A DNA stretch of 64,000 nucleotides from contig NZ_DLHQ01000050.1 in assembly GCF_002483305.1 (NCBI RefSeq), positions 35,899 to 99,898 of the forward strand. The letters are read 5' to 3'. The DNA comes from Brevundimonas sp. UBA7664 (lineage in GTDB: Bacteria > Pseudomonadota > Alphaproteobacteria > Caulobacterales > Caulobacteraceae). Shown here piece by piece: positions 23,963 to 32,608 of the stretch. The translations under genes and the position numbers were made by a program. The stretch's first letter is position 1; each line of letters opens with the position of its first letter. The notes beneath the pieces are model-generated. The model did not search any database. It was given only the letters and a program-made list of their open reading frames with translations, and was not told where the DNA came from.

Positions 23963-25797
23963 TGCGCCATCTCCCCGGCCGCAAGGGCGTCGACCGCGCC
24001 CATCCCCCGGGCGAGCTCGGACTGGATGAACCGCGCGGTGATCGGCGAGCCGTCGTAGTTGAGCACCTTGACCAGACGGGCCGGATCGACCCCGCCCTCG
24101 TTGATCAACAGGGTGCGAAGCTGGGCGTCGCGATTCTGCTCGACCACGAAGACCAGTTCGTGATGGGCGATGAAGTCGAACACCTCGCCGGGGAAGGGGA
24201 AGGCGCGGACGCGCAGGGCGTCCACGTTCAGGCCCTGTGATTCCAGACCCGCCAGGGCCTCGTCCATCGCCGGTGAGGTCGAGCCGTAATAGATCACGCC
24301 GAAGGAGGTCTGTTTCGGGGCCCTGCGCAGGATCGGCGCGGGTACGAGCGTTCTGGCGGTCTCGAACTTGCGCAGCAACCGTTCCATGTTGTCGACATAG
24401 ACGGACCCCTCCTCGCTGTAGCGGGCATAGGGATCGCGGGAGGTGCCGCGGGTGAAATAGGCGCCCTTCGACGGATGCGTCGCCGGCAGGGTGCGGAACG
24501 GGATGCCGTCGCCGTCGACATCCTTGTAGCGGCCGAAGTCCGCGCCCGCCTCGAGCATCTCGGCGGTCATGACCTTGCCGTGGTCGAGGCGGCGGCTGTC
24601 GTCCCACCGGAAGGGTTCGACCAGCCATTCGTTCATGCCCATGTCGAGGTCGAGCATGACGAAGACCATGGTCTGGAGCCGGTCGGCCAGATCGAAGGCC
24701 TGGGCGCCCATTTCGAAGCATTCGCCGGGACCTTCGGGCAGCAGCAGGACGTGTTTGGTGTCCCCGTGGCTGGCGTAGGCGGCCGACAGAATGTCCGACT
24801 GCTGGGTGCGGGTCGGCATGCCTGTGGACGGTCCGCCGCGCTGGACGTCGAAGATCACCGCGGGAATCTCGGCGAAATAGGACAGGCCGATGAATTCCTG
24901 CATCAGCGAGACGCCTGGCCCCGAAGTGCAGGTGAAGGCGCGCGCGCCGTTCCAGCCGGCGCCGACGACCATGCCGATCGAGGCGATTTCGTCCTCCGCC
25001 TGGACGATGGCGTAGCGGGCTTGCCCGGTTTCCGGATCGTGACGCAGCTTGCCACAGTAGTCCGTGAAGGCTTCCGCCAGCGAGGTCGACGGCGTGATGG
25101 GGTACCAGGCGCAGACCGTGGCCCCGCCGTAGACTGCGCCGAGCGCCGCCGCGGTGTTGCCGTCGACGAAGATCCGGTCGCCCACCGCATTGGCCCGCTC
25201 CAGCTGCAGTCCGAGCGGTTGGAGGGTCTGTTTCGCGTGGTCGAAGCCGATGTGCAGGGCCTCGATATTGGCCGGGATCATCGCCGGCTTCGAGGCGTAG
25301 GCCTCGGCCAACAGGCTTTCGACCACCTCCTGCTCGATGCCGAGCAGGAAGGTCAGGGCGCCCAGGCAGATGATGTTCTTCATCACCTTGCGCTTGGACG
25401 GCTCGACGTAGGCGGCGTTGCACAGGGCCGTCAGAGGGACGCCGACGACGGTGATGTCATCGCGGAACCGGCTCGGCGGCATCGGCTTGGTGGAATCGTA
25501 GAACAGGTAGCCGCCGGGATCGATCTCGGCGACGTCGCGGTCCCAGGTCTGGGGATTCATGGCGACCATCAGGTCGACGCCGCCGCGCCGGCCGAGCCAG
25601 CCGTGGCCGCTCACCCGGATCTCGTACCAGGTCGGCAGCCCCTGAATGTTCGACGGGAAGATGTTCCTCGCGGCCACGGCCACGCCCATCCGCAGGATGG
25701 CCTTGACGAACAGGCCGTTGGCGCTGGCCGAGCCCGAGCCGTTGACGTTGGCGAACTTCACCACGAAGTCGTTCACCGCCCGGGTCGGCCCCGTCAT
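23959..25797 (-). CDS. korA: 2-oxoacid:ferredoxin oxidoreductase subunit alpha (gamma-alpha fusion)
   Basis: A 612-residue subunit. Residues about 10-190 are the gamma domain (FANVNGSGSASANGLFVKA, SGHGWLGRRGGVDLMVAMN). Residues about 215-590 are the alpha pyrimidine-binding domain (CAWYPITPSTSLAEAF, QAEDEIASIGMVVGAGWNG, TSGPGVSLMQEF). The order is that of two-subunit KorAB enzymes. The ATG 25797 overlaps the stop of the upstream FAD/Fe-S gene and its own stop overlaps korB, so the three are tightly coupled. Together they would form a cytoplasmic 2-oxoacid oxidoreductase. Confidence 0.92.
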   Translation of the reverse strand: MTGPTRAVNDFVVKFANVNGSGSASANGLFVKAILRMGVAVAARNIFPSNIQGLPTWYEIRVSGHGWLGRRGGVDLMVAMNPQTWDRDVAEIDPGGYLFYDSTKPMPPSRFRDDITVVGVPLTALCNAAYVEPSKRKVMKNIICLGALTFLLGIEQEVVESLLAEAYASKPAMIPANIEALHIGFDHAKQTLQPLGLQLERANAVGDRIFVDGNTAAALGAVYGGATVCAWYPITPSTSLAEAFTDYCGKLRHDPETGQARYAIVQAEDEIASIGMVVGAGWNGARAFTCTSGPGVSLMQEFIGLSYFAEIPAVIFDVQRGGPSTGMPTRTQQSDILSAAYASHGDTKHVLLLPEGPGECFEMGAQAFDLADRLQTMVFVMLDLDMGMNEWLVEPFRWDDSRRLDHGKVMTAEMLEAGADFGRYKDVDGDGIPFRTLPATHPSKGAYFTRGTSRDPYARYSEEGSVYVDNMERLLRKFETARTLVPAPILRRAPKQTSFGVIYYGSTSPAMDEALAGLESQGLNVDALRVRAFPFPGEVFDFIAHHELVFVVEQNRDAQLRTLLINEGGVDPARLVKVLNYDGSPITARFIQSELARGMGAVDALAAGEMAQ

Positions 25798-27575
25798 TTC
25801 GAGCACCCGCCGGCGTGGGTCATCTCGATGATGACCTTCTGCATGTCCCAGGCCCCCGTCGGGCAGCGCTCGGCGCACAGGCCGCAGTGCAGGCAGACGT
25901 CCTCGTCCTTCACCAGCACCCGTCCCGTGGGCAGGGCGCCGGAAATGTAGAGGTCCTGGGTCAGGTTCAGGGCCGGCGCCTTGAGGCGGGGGCGCAGGTC
26001 CTCTTCCTCGCCATTGACGGTGAAGGTGATGCAGTCGGTCGGACAGATGTCGACGCAGGCGTCGCATTCGATGCACAGCGGCGTGGTGAACACCGTCTGG
26101 ACGTCGCAGTTCAGGCAGCGCTGGGCTTCGGCCAGGGCGAGGGCGGCGTCGAAGCCCAGCTCTACCTCGGCCTTCACATTTCCCAAGGCTTCGGCGATCG
26201 GCAGCTGGGGCACGATCTGGCGATCATCGTCGGAGATGTCGTTGTCATAGCTCCACTCGTGGATGCCCATCTTCTGGGATGAGACCAGCACGCCGGGCGG
26301 CGGTCTGAGGCGCACGTCATTGCCGCGGCAGAAATGGTCGATCGAGATCGCCGCGTCGTGACCATGGGCCACGGCCCAGATGATGTTCTTGGGCCCGAAC
26401 GCCGCGTCGCCGCCGAAGAAGACCTTGTCGTTGGTCGATTGAAGCGTGGTCTCATTGACGACGGGCATGCCCCATTCATCGAACTCCAGACCGATATCGC
26501 GCTCGATCCAGGGGAAGGCGTTCTCCTGACCGATGGCCACCAGCACGTCGTCGCATTCGATGTGCTGATCCGGGGCACCGGTTGGTTTCAGTGTGCGGCG
26601 GCCCTTGTCGTCGATCACCGGCGTGACCTTCTCGAAGGTGACCCCGGTCAACTGGCCGTCGGCATGGGTGAAGGCCTTGGGGACGAGAAAGTTGAGGATC
26701 GGGATGCCCTCGTGCGTCGCGTCCGTCTTCTCCCAGGGCGAGGCCTTCATCTCCTCGAACCCGGAGCGCACGACGACCTTGACGTCCTCGCCGCCGAGGC
26801 GGCGGGCGGTGCGGCAACAGTCCATGGCGGTGTTGCCGCCGCCCAGAACGATCACCCGCCGGCCGATCTTCTCGATATGGCCGAACGAGACGCTCGAAAG
26901 CCAGTCGATGCCGATGTGGATATTGGCGGCGGCTTCCCGTCGGCCCGGCACGTCCAGATCGCGTCCGCGGGGCGCCCCGGTGCCGACGAAGACAGCGTCG
27001 TAGTCTTCCTTGAGCAGCGCGCCCAGGCTGTCGATACGCTCGCCCAGCCGCATCTCCAGGCCAAGGCCGGTGATGTAGCCCATCTCCTCGTCGATCACGC
27101 TTTCGGGCAGGCGAAACCGCGGGATCTGGCTCCGGATCATGCCACCCGATTTGGCGTCCGCGTCATAGACGACCACGTGATAGCCGAGTGGGGCGAGGTC
27201 CCGCGCCACGGTCATCGAGGCCGGACCCGCGCCGATGCAGGCGATCTTCTTGCCGATCCGGTTGAGCGGCGCGACCGGCATGCGGGCGGCGACATCGCCC
27301 TTGTTGTCGGCGGCGACGCGCTTGAGCCGGCAAATGGCCACCGGCTCGTCCTCGACCCGCCCTCGGCGACAGGCGGGCTCGCACGGGCGGTCGCAGGTCC
27401 GCCCGAGGATGCCGGGGAAGACGTTGGACTTCCAGTTGACCATATAGGCGTCGGCGTGGCGCCCTTGGGCGATCAGCCGGATGTATTCGGGAACGGGCGT
27501 ATGGGCCGGACAGGCCCACTGGCAATCGACGACCTTGTGGAAATAATCCGGCGCCTCGGTGTTCGTGGACTCCAA
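25794..27575 (-). CDS. GltD-like FAD oxidoreductase with 4Fe-4S clusters, partner of KorAB
   Basis: About 593 residues if begun at TTG 27575, which has GAGGAG nine bases upstream; a GTG at 27656 has no ribosome site and adds an unconvincing leader. The N-terminal Fe-S domain has CQWACPAHTPVPEYI and GRTCDRPCEPACRRG, as in glutamate synthase small subunit. The FAD domain (ACIGAGPASMTVAR) and NAD(P) domain (VIVLGGGNTAMDCCR) follow. The C-terminus carries ferredoxin-type motifs CIECDACVDICPTDC and CLHCGLCAERCP. It is first in an operon with korA and korB (ATGA overlap), so it probably moves electrons between NAD(P)H and the 2-oxoacid oxidoreductase. No separate ferredoxin gene is present. Confidence 0.85.
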   Translation of the reverse strand: MESTNTEAPDYFHKVVDCQWACPAHTPVPEYIRLIAQGRHADAYMVNWKSNVFPGILGRTCDRPCEPACRRGRVEDEPVAICRLKRVAADNKGDVAARMPVAPLNRIGKKIACIGAGPASMTVARDLAPLGYHVVVYDADAKSGGMIRSQIPRFRLPESVIDEEMGYITGLGLEMRLGERIDSLGALLKEDYDAVFVGTGAPRGRDLDVPGRREAAANIHIGIDWLSSVSFGHIEKIGRRVIVLGGGNTAMDCCRTARRLGGEDVKVVVRSGFEEMKASPWEKTDATHEGIPILNFLVPKAFTHADGQLTGVTFEKVTPVIDDKGRRTLKPTGAPDQHIECDDVLVAIGQENAFPWIERDIGLEFDEWGMPVVNETTLQSTNDKVFFGGDAAFGPKNIIWAVAHGHDAAISIDHFCRGNDVRLRPPPGVLVSSQKMGIHEWSYDNDISDDDRQIVPQLPIAEALGNVKAEVELGFDAALALAEAQRCLNCDVQTVFTTPLCIECDACVDICPTDCITFTVNGEEEDLRPRLKAPALNLTQDLYISGALPTGRVLVKDEDVCLHCGLCAERCPTGAWDMQKVIIEMTHAGGCSK

Positions 27576-27702
27576 CGCGTGGAACTCCTCTTCCCCCGCT
27601 CCCGCGCCTGGGTGGGAAGAGCTGTCCGAATACACAGGACCGCTCGCCCTACGCACGCAACAGAAGCTCGAGCGACCATTCAGACCGCGCCCGTAGTCTC
27701 AA

Positions 27703-27930
27703 TCAGTACGTCCGGGGGCGCCGCCCGTCCAGCGGCAACCTGTGCCCGTCGCCGGGCCCGGCGACGGGAACGCTAAGCCCGTTCGGCTCGCGTTGTGCGG
27801 TCCGCTGTGCCGCGATCCGCTCCGCCGCATCGGGCCGGTCCCCGACATGGATGCCGCGGGTCATGGTCACATGGGCCTGTTCGAACGCTCCGGCGCCCGG
27901 GAGCGGGCGCGGCCGGTACGTCCTGATCAC
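27703..27930 (-). CDS. possible 75-residue ORF coupled to the LysR gene
   Basis: A 75-codon frame whose GTG start (27930) overlaps the TGA of the LysR gene as GTGA, the coupling pattern common in this genome, with a G-rich AGGGGG just upstream. The product is rich in Arg, Pro and Gly, has no recognisable domain, and could be a chance frame in GC-rich DNA. It ends 128 bp before the start of the FAD/Fe-S gene on the same strand. Confidence 0.25.
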   Translation of the reverse strand: MIRTYRPRPLPGAGAFEQAHVTMTRGIHVGDRPDAAERIAAQRTAQREPNGLSVPVAGPGDGHRLPLDGRRPRTY

Positions 27931-28823
27931 CCCCTGCGGCGCGAGAGCTCGAGAGCCAGAAAGTCAAACACCGTGCGCATCCGCGCGCTGGTGTTCAACT
28001 CTCGATGGGCGACAAGCCACATGGGCACGATAAAGGGCGCCATCGAGGGCATCACCCGGCGCACCAGAGGCTCGGCGTCACCGATGTCCTCCGTAATCAG
28101 GCCAATGCCCGCGCCGTTCTTCACGAACTCCCACTGGACGAGGTGGTTGTCACAGATCACCGGAAAATTCCTGCGGGTGACGCCCACGCCGACGGCGTTC
28201 AGCGCCTTCATCAGCACATCGGTGCTGGCGAAACCGAGGAAGTCGGCGACCCTCAGATCGTCAAGCGACTGCAGTGGGCCGAGCGTGTCCAGGTAGGACC
28301 GGGAAGCATACATGTAGGCCTTGTCGTCCCGGATCTTTCTGGCGATCAGCTCCTGCTGGGTCGAAGCGACATTGCGGATGGCGATGTCGGCTTCGCGGCG
28401 ACGCAGATCCGATGACGCGTTCGACGCGACGATCTCCACCTCCAGGCCGGGATGCGCCTTGCGCAGTCTGGCAATGATCGGCGGAAGCAGAAAGGCGGAA
28501 TAGGCCTCGCTCGCCGTGATGCAGATCGGCCCGTCGAGCGACTGCGACTGACCGGAAGCGGCGATCGACAGACGGGTCGCCGCCTCGCCCATGCCTCGGA
28601 CATGCTCCAGAAGTTCAAGACCGGCCGGGGTGAGCACCAGCCCACGACCGATGCGTTCGAACAGCACCAGGCTGAGCTCTGCCTCCAGGGCCTCGACCTG
28701 GCGGCTGAGCGTGGGCTGGGTGAGACCGAGGGCGCGCGCCGCCGCCGTCAGCGACCCCTCCTCGGCCGTGACCAGGAAGGCTCGGGCCCTGTTCCAGTCG
28801 AAGTTTACTGATCGCCATTCCAT
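27927..28823 (-). CDS. LysR-family transcriptional regulator
   Basis: A 298-residue LysR protein. The helix-turn-helix covers residues about 5-65 (FDWNRARAFLVTAEEGS, LTQPTLSRQVEALEAEL) and a periplasmic-binding-protein-like effector domain follows. The ATG 28823 begins MEWRSVNFDWN. It lies upstream of the FAD/Fe-S-korAB operon on the same strand and next to an IS-end-like sequence. Target genes are not evident; regulation of the kor operon is possible but only by position. Confidence 0.87.
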   Translation of the reverse strand: MEWRSVNFDWNRARAFLVTAEEGSLTAAARALGLTQPTLSRQVEALEAELSLVLFERIGRGLVLTPAGLELLEHVRGMGEAATRLSIAASGQSQSLDGPICITASEAYSAFLLPPIIARLRKAHPGLEVEIVASNASSDLRRREADIAIRNVASTQQELIARKIRDDKAYMYASRSYLDTLGPLQSLDDLRVADFLGFASTDVLMKALNAVGVGVTRRNFPVICDNHLVQWEFVKNGAGIGLITEDIGDAEPLVRRVMPSMAPFIVPMWLVAHRELNTSARMRTVFDFLALELSRRRG

Positions 28824-28936
28824 GCAGATCTGTATGGCCTGAATCCATTTCCCTGCAATCCCTGCCGGTCCACGCATGGGTATAGCGACGATCTCAAGTC
28901 CGGGGCGTTCGTCGTGAGAGCTACCGAGGAGCGGCT

Positions 28937-28967
28937 TTCGACTGGCCGGCGTTGACCTGTCAGCACC
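28937..28967. repeat. IS6-like right-end sequence, copy 1
   Basis: Bases here read TTCGACTGGCCGG then GTTGACCTGTCAGCACC, and match 26 of 31 positions with 43194-43224, which follows a decayed IS6-type transposase end. The stop codon of the CPBP gene (28960-28962) lies inside the element, so its last residues may have been replaced by insertion. No transposase remains here. Confidence 0.4.
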
Positions 28968-29907
28968 GTGCTGGATGTGTCGACAAGTGACCGGCCCGCC
29001 ATGCTAGCCAAAGCGCCGCGGCACCCAATGTGGAGCAGATGGCGACCGCGGGTAGCGAGGCTTCTGGGCCGAACGCGCCGCCCGTAAGCCAATCGGGCAG
29101 ACCGCTGCGGGCCGTGCTGCGAGACATCGCACTGCCGAAGTCGCCCCCTGATACCGCGGCGCCAAACAGGTAGCCTTGAGTGAAATTCCAGGCGGCATGA
29201 AAGCCGATCGAGACCCAAAGCCGTCCAGTCAGTGCGTAGAATGCGGCCAGCATGATGCCGGCTTCAATCGCGACGCAGGCCGCTGTGAAGAGGGTCGCGC
29301 CAGGATTGCCGATGTGTCCTGCCCCAAACAGCAGAGCCGAGACGATGAAGGCAGGCCAAGGGCCAAACCCCCGCCAGATCAGCCGCAGCAAGATCCCGCG
29401 AACCAGCACTTCCTCGAAGACCCCGGACTCAAGGGCCAGGCTGACGGCTCGCCAGGCCGGCGCCGGGCCCAGGAATTCGAAGTCATAGAGGCGAAAGCCG
29501 ATCATGATCGCCATGACCGCGGAAAAGGTCAGGGCCCCCAACAGCCCGCCCGCCAGCAGACCAAATGGCGCCGCCTTGAGAGCAAGCTCGCCGGGCGCCC
29601 GGTCTTCTCCGAGTCTCACCAAAAGGGCGTAGGCGCCCAGAATGATCAGACAGCCCAGAACATGGGCGACGAACTGGGTCGCCGGGTCGTCCGGCAAGAC
29701 CTGCGAAAGGAATTCCATGCTGGGCCCGAAGGCCAGGGCGACAGCCAGAATGAGCGCGAGCATCCAACCGACTGTCCGCGCCCAGAGGAACTTTCCGGGC
29801 CGCAAGACACGTCGGTTCCCCAGATCCACCGGGATGAACTGGTGGAGGATTCCTCGGCCTGTGACCGAGGGCGGTCGGCCGCTCATTCGCGAATTTTCAT
29901 GGGCCAT
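28960..29907 (-). CDS. CPBP-family intramembrane metalloprotease
   Basis: A 315-residue multi-pass membrane protein of the CPBP (Abi, CAAX-protease-like) family. The metal and catalytic motifs are present: EEVLVRG near residue 165, FGAGHIGNP near residue 200 and FHAAWNFTQG near residue 240. Long hydrophobic stretches (WMLALILAVALAFGP and others) give about eight membrane segments. The substrate is unknown; the family includes prenyl-protein and bacteriocin-related proteases. The start ATG 29907 has AGAGAG upstream. The C-terminus runs into an IS-end-like sequence and may be altered. A second CPBP gene lies at 32609-33517. Confidence 0.85.
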   Translation of the reverse strand: MAHENSRMSGRPPSVTGRGILHQFIPVDLGNRRVLRPGKFLWARTVGWMLALILAVALAFGPSMEFLSQVLPDDPATQFVAHVLGCLIILGAYALLVRLGEDRAPGELALKAAPFGLLAGGLLGALTFSAVMAIMIGFRLYDFEFLGPAPAWRAVSLALESGVFEEVLVRGILLRLIWRGFGPWPAFIVSALLFGAGHIGNPGATLFTAACVAIEAGIMLAAFYALTGRLWVSIGFHAAWNFTQGYLFGAAVSGGDFGSAMSRSTARSGLPDWLTGGAFGPEASLPAVAICSTLGAAALWLAWRAGHLSTHPARC

Positions 29908-29910
29908 CAC

Positions 29911-30234
29911 GGAAGCTCTCTTTGAGTAGGCCGAGGGTCGGAATGCGTTCCGTAGGGGAGAAGGCGTTTTCAGTTACCGCGTCTGCACATGCGGGGGTTT
30001 GGACGGACCCGGCCGAAGAGGCTTGAACGAAACGGCTATTCGCAGGCGTCGCTGCTTTTCAGTTTACACGGCGCTCACTCGCAACGAGCGGCGGGTCCCT
30101 GATGTCAGCCCTTCCGTTCAAGCCGCTCAAACAGGCGCCCCCCAAGCTCCCGACCTCACCGGCCGATGACGTGGAAAGCCTATGCCCATCAACCAAACCC
30201 ACCTGCTCGCGTGCAGCCCAAATGGCGAAGCGTG
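29911..30234. other. intergenic region without a supported gene
   Basis: About 320 bp between the CPBP gene and the FixH/YtkA-like gene. Open frames here (for example from 30102) have no ribosome site or recognisable product. It should contain divergent promoters, but I see no convincing sigma70 hexamers, hairpin or repeat. Confidence 0.4.
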
Positions 30235-30690
30235 ATGTGGTACGAACAATCCCCACGCGCCGAGGGGAGCTTCTGCAGAAGCCTGCGCGCACTAACCGCC
30301 GCGGTATTCGGCCTCACGTCGTCGGGTACTGCAGCGGCCGCCCGAGATCATGACCCCTCCCTGAGACGAACGAGCGACAGGGCCCTGTTCCAGATTCACA
30401 TTTCCAGCGACTTCCTTCCCATCCCTATCCGGCGGATCCACACTTGGACGGTTCAGGTTTCCAATCAGGACGGACGCCCCGTTGAGGGCGCTTCGATCGA
30501 AATTGCCGGCGGGGGGCCGGTGCATCACCACGGACTGCCAACCCGGCCACGGGTTACGGCGACCGGCAGTCCCGGCGTCTACAAGATCACCGGGGTTCGT
30601 TTCCCGATGACCGGGCGGTGGATTTTGAACCTGGCCATCCATACTCTCGACGGTCGATCTGACACCGTGACCTTCAAAGTCATTCTCTGA
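30235..30690 (+). CDS. exported FixH/YtkA-like protein
   Basis: About 151 residues from ATG 30235; an upstream ATG at 30166 in the same frame is possible. Residues about 15-40 form a signal-peptide-like segment (LTAAVFGLTSSGTAAAA). The rest is a small immunoglobulin-like fold resembling FixH/YtkA proteins: TVQVSNQDGRPVEGASIEI, the HHHG cluster, then GRWILNLAIHT. Members are periplasmic and are often found with copper or cytochrome assembly genes. No such genes flank it. The three adjacent histidines may bind metal. Confidence 0.6.
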   Translation: MWYEQSPRAEGSFCRSLRALTAAVFGLTSSGTAAAARDHDPSLRRTSDRALFQIHISSDFLPIPIRRIHTWTVQVSNQDGRPVEGASIEIAGGGPVHHHGLPTRPRVTATGSPGVYKITGVRFPMTGRWILNLAIHTLDGRSDTVTFKVIL

Positions 30691-30894
30691 CGCGCCCGCG
30701 GCCATCAGCCTGACTGCTCTTTCACCGATGCACTCGGGTCGGGCCGGGGGGGGGCTGGATTGGACGGGTGACGCACAATGCCGATCCTCATTAGCGCCAG
30801 ATTTCCGTCAACCTGGCCTTCGGGTTTCGGCCCTTGCGTTCAAGACCCGTCCCTATGGCGGTCCTAAGCGAGGTCGAGACAAGGAGAAGTCGAT

Positions 30895-31302
30895 ATGGAA
30901 TTCGCAATCGGCGTGGGTTTGGCGCTTCTGGCGGGCCTGTTCCTGTCGTGGGTGGGGATGGACAGGGATCGGGCGGCATACCCCGTGATCCTTATCGTGA
31001 TTGCCGTACTCTACGAACTGTTCGCGGTGTTGGGCGGCTCAACCCCTGCATTGTTGTCAGAGCTCCTGCCGACGGCCGTCTTCGTCGGCGTGTCCGTCCT
31101 GGGCTTCCGCACAAGCCTGTGGTGGGTGGTCGCCGGCCTCATCGGGCACGGCGTTTACGACATCTTCCACCCGGCAATCTTTACGAACCCGGGCGTGCCC
31201 ACGTGGTGGCCGATGTTCTGCATGGCCTACGACGTAGCGGCCGGCGTTTTCCTGGCCTGGCGGCTCACGCGCGGCCGCGGTCTCCAGGCCCAGTTTGCCT
31301 GA
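30895..31302 (+). CDS. small integral membrane protein, unknown function
   Basis: A 135-residue hydrophobic protein with about four membrane segments (AIGVGLALLAGLFLSWVGM, YPVILIVIAVLYELFAVL, VFVGVSVLGF, FCMAYDVAAGVFLAW). The motif LIGHGVYDIFH between segments 3 and 4 looks conserved. AAGGAG lies nine bases before the ATG. It precedes an AraC regulator by 87 bp on the same strand. I do not assign a function. Confidence 0.7.
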   Translation: MEFAIGVGLALLAGLFLSWVGMDRDRAAYPVILIVIAVLYELFAVLGGSTPALLSELLPTAVFVGVSVLGFRTSLWWVVAGLIGHGVYDIFHPAIFTNPGVPTWWPMFCMAYDVAAGVFLAWRLTRGRGLQAQFA

Positions 31303-31389
31303 TTGATCAGGGCCGCAGGGTGGCTCCCATCCTGCGGCCCTGTCGTCGTAGTCCTTCCAAGCAAGCTTCACAGCAGTTAAGTCTTCCGT

Positions 31390-32157
31390 ATGGAGGTCTT
31401 GGCGCAAACGCGTGTTGTGCTGTGGGAAGGCGGCAGCCTTTGGCTGGTCGATGCTGCCCGCTTCGAGGGGGAAACCCGAAGCACCGATTTCCACGCCCAC
31501 CACGCCATTCAGGTCACCCTCGGTCTTGGCGGTCAGTTCCGTCTGGTCGGTGACGACGGCGCCAGTGTAACGCGAGATGGGGTGGTGGCCGCGGATGCCC
31601 TTCATCGGTTTGAGGCGGAGGGGCGCTTCGCACTTCTTTTCGTTGAACCCGAGAGCCGGCTCGGTCGAGCGGTCGCGGCCCGCCACATCCAGGGGATGCT
31701 CACTGAGCTTGCACCGTCGCCAATCCTTGCGGCCGAACTGGACGCATTCAAGACGTCCGACTGGCGAGCCCCGGATAGCGAGATTGTCGCATGGGGACGG
31801 AGGCTTGTCGGCGTGCTGGCGGCCGATGAGCGCGCCGAGATACCCGACTATCGGATCCGAAAGGTCATTGCGTGGGCAAGTGAACGGCTTGATCGGACGC
31901 TGAGCCTGGCTGACGCCGTCCCGATCGCGGGCCTTTCGTCGAGCCGGCTACGGCACCTGTTCGTCGAGCAGACCGGCTTGCCGTTCAAGACCTACCTGCT
32001 GTGGTTGCGGCTCAGCCAAGCTGTCGCGGTCGTGGCGACGGGGTCACCGCTTACCGCGGCGGCGCATGAGGCCGGGTTCTCGGATTCAGCGCATCTCAGC
32101 CGTACTTTCAGGCGGATGTTCGGGGTCGCCCCCACTGCTCTGCGGATGCTGACCTGA
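31390..32157 (+). CDS. AraC-family transcriptional regulator
   Basis: A 255-residue regulator. The N-terminal cupin-like sensor domain (HAHHAIQVTLGLGGQF) is followed by the C-terminal double helix-turn-helix: SLADAVPIAGLSSSRLRHLF and the signature AAAHEAGFSDSAHLSRTFRR, ending GVAPTALRM. It follows a small membrane protein gene and precedes, convergently, the metallothionein-like gene and its terminator. Effector and targets are unknown. Confidence 0.88.
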   Translation: MEVLAQTRVVLWEGGSLWLVDAARFEGETRSTDFHAHHAIQVTLGLGGQFRLVGDDGASVTRDGVVAADALHRFEAEGRFALLFVEPESRLGRAVAARHIQGMLTELAPSPILAAELDAFKTSDWRAPDSEIVAWGRRLVGVLAADERAEIPDYRIRKVIAWASERLDRTLSLADAVPIAGLSSSRLRHLFVEQTGLPFKTYLLWLRLSQAVAVVATGSPLTAAAHEAGFSDSAHLSRTFRRMFGVAPTALRMLT

Positions 32158-32336
32158 TCCTTCGATCAAGCGAAAACGCGGGGCGGGCGCCGGTGAGCAG
32201 CGCCAGGAAGTCTGGGGTTTCTCAGACGGCCAGGCCGCAGATTTGGATGCTGATGCGGCGCGAGCAGCCTGCTCCTGTGCCAGGCTTGGACGATCGACCG
32301 AGCGGGCTATTCCTCGAGCAGCGCCGTGCCCGAAAC

Positions 32337-32369
32337 GTAAAGACGGGCCGACTGTGAGATCGGCCCGTC
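32337..32369 (-). terminator. intrinsic terminator of the metallothionein-like gene
   Basis: A perfect 10-bp stem, GACGGGCCGA (32342-32351) with TCGGCCCGTC (32360-32369) and an 8-base loop. On the minus strand it is followed by TTTACGTTT. It starts 13 bp after the stop codon of the Cys-rich gene, the right place for its rho-independent terminator. Confidence 0.75.
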
Positions 32370-32381
32370 ATTCGGCGCTCC

Positions 32382-32531
32382 TCAGTTGGAGGCGCAGTTC
32401 GTCTCAGTGGTGCAGCGGCAGTCGTCGCCGCACTGGCAGTCGGGACCGCAGGCGCAGTGGCCTTCGGTGGCGCAGGAGCCCTTGGCGGGCGCCAGATCGG
32501 CCTTGGGGGTGTTCTGATCGGCGTTGGGCAT
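32382..32531 (-). CDS. metallothionein-like Cys-rich small protein
   Basis: A 49-residue protein begun at ATG 32531, with GAGGAG seven bases upstream. It has eight cysteines at positions 20, 26, 28, 32, 34, 38, 40 and 46 and one histidine at 25; the core reads HCACGPDCQCGDDCRC. The CxC and CxxxC spacing resembles bacterial metallothioneins that bind Zn or Cd in the cytoplasm. The N-terminal third is Cys-free and Pro/Ala/Lys-rich. It lies 77 bp after a CPBP protease gene on the same strand and ends at a strong terminator. No metal-regulator gene (SmtB type) is adjacent. Confidence 0.75.
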   Translation of the reverse strand: MPNADQNTPKADLAPAKGSCATEGHCACGPDCQCGDDCRCTTETNCASN

Positions 32532-32608
32532 CGAAGTCTCCTCAGTTCTTGTTGTCGATGCTCAGGTTCTAACCTCGGACCCAGCCCGCTTCTTGAACGC
32601 AAGGGCTG

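Noticed and set aside
30102..30353. 83-codon frame overlapping the FixH/YtkA-like gene start
   Set aside because: It overlaps the better-supported gene in another frame, has no clear ribosome site and gives a low-complexity product.
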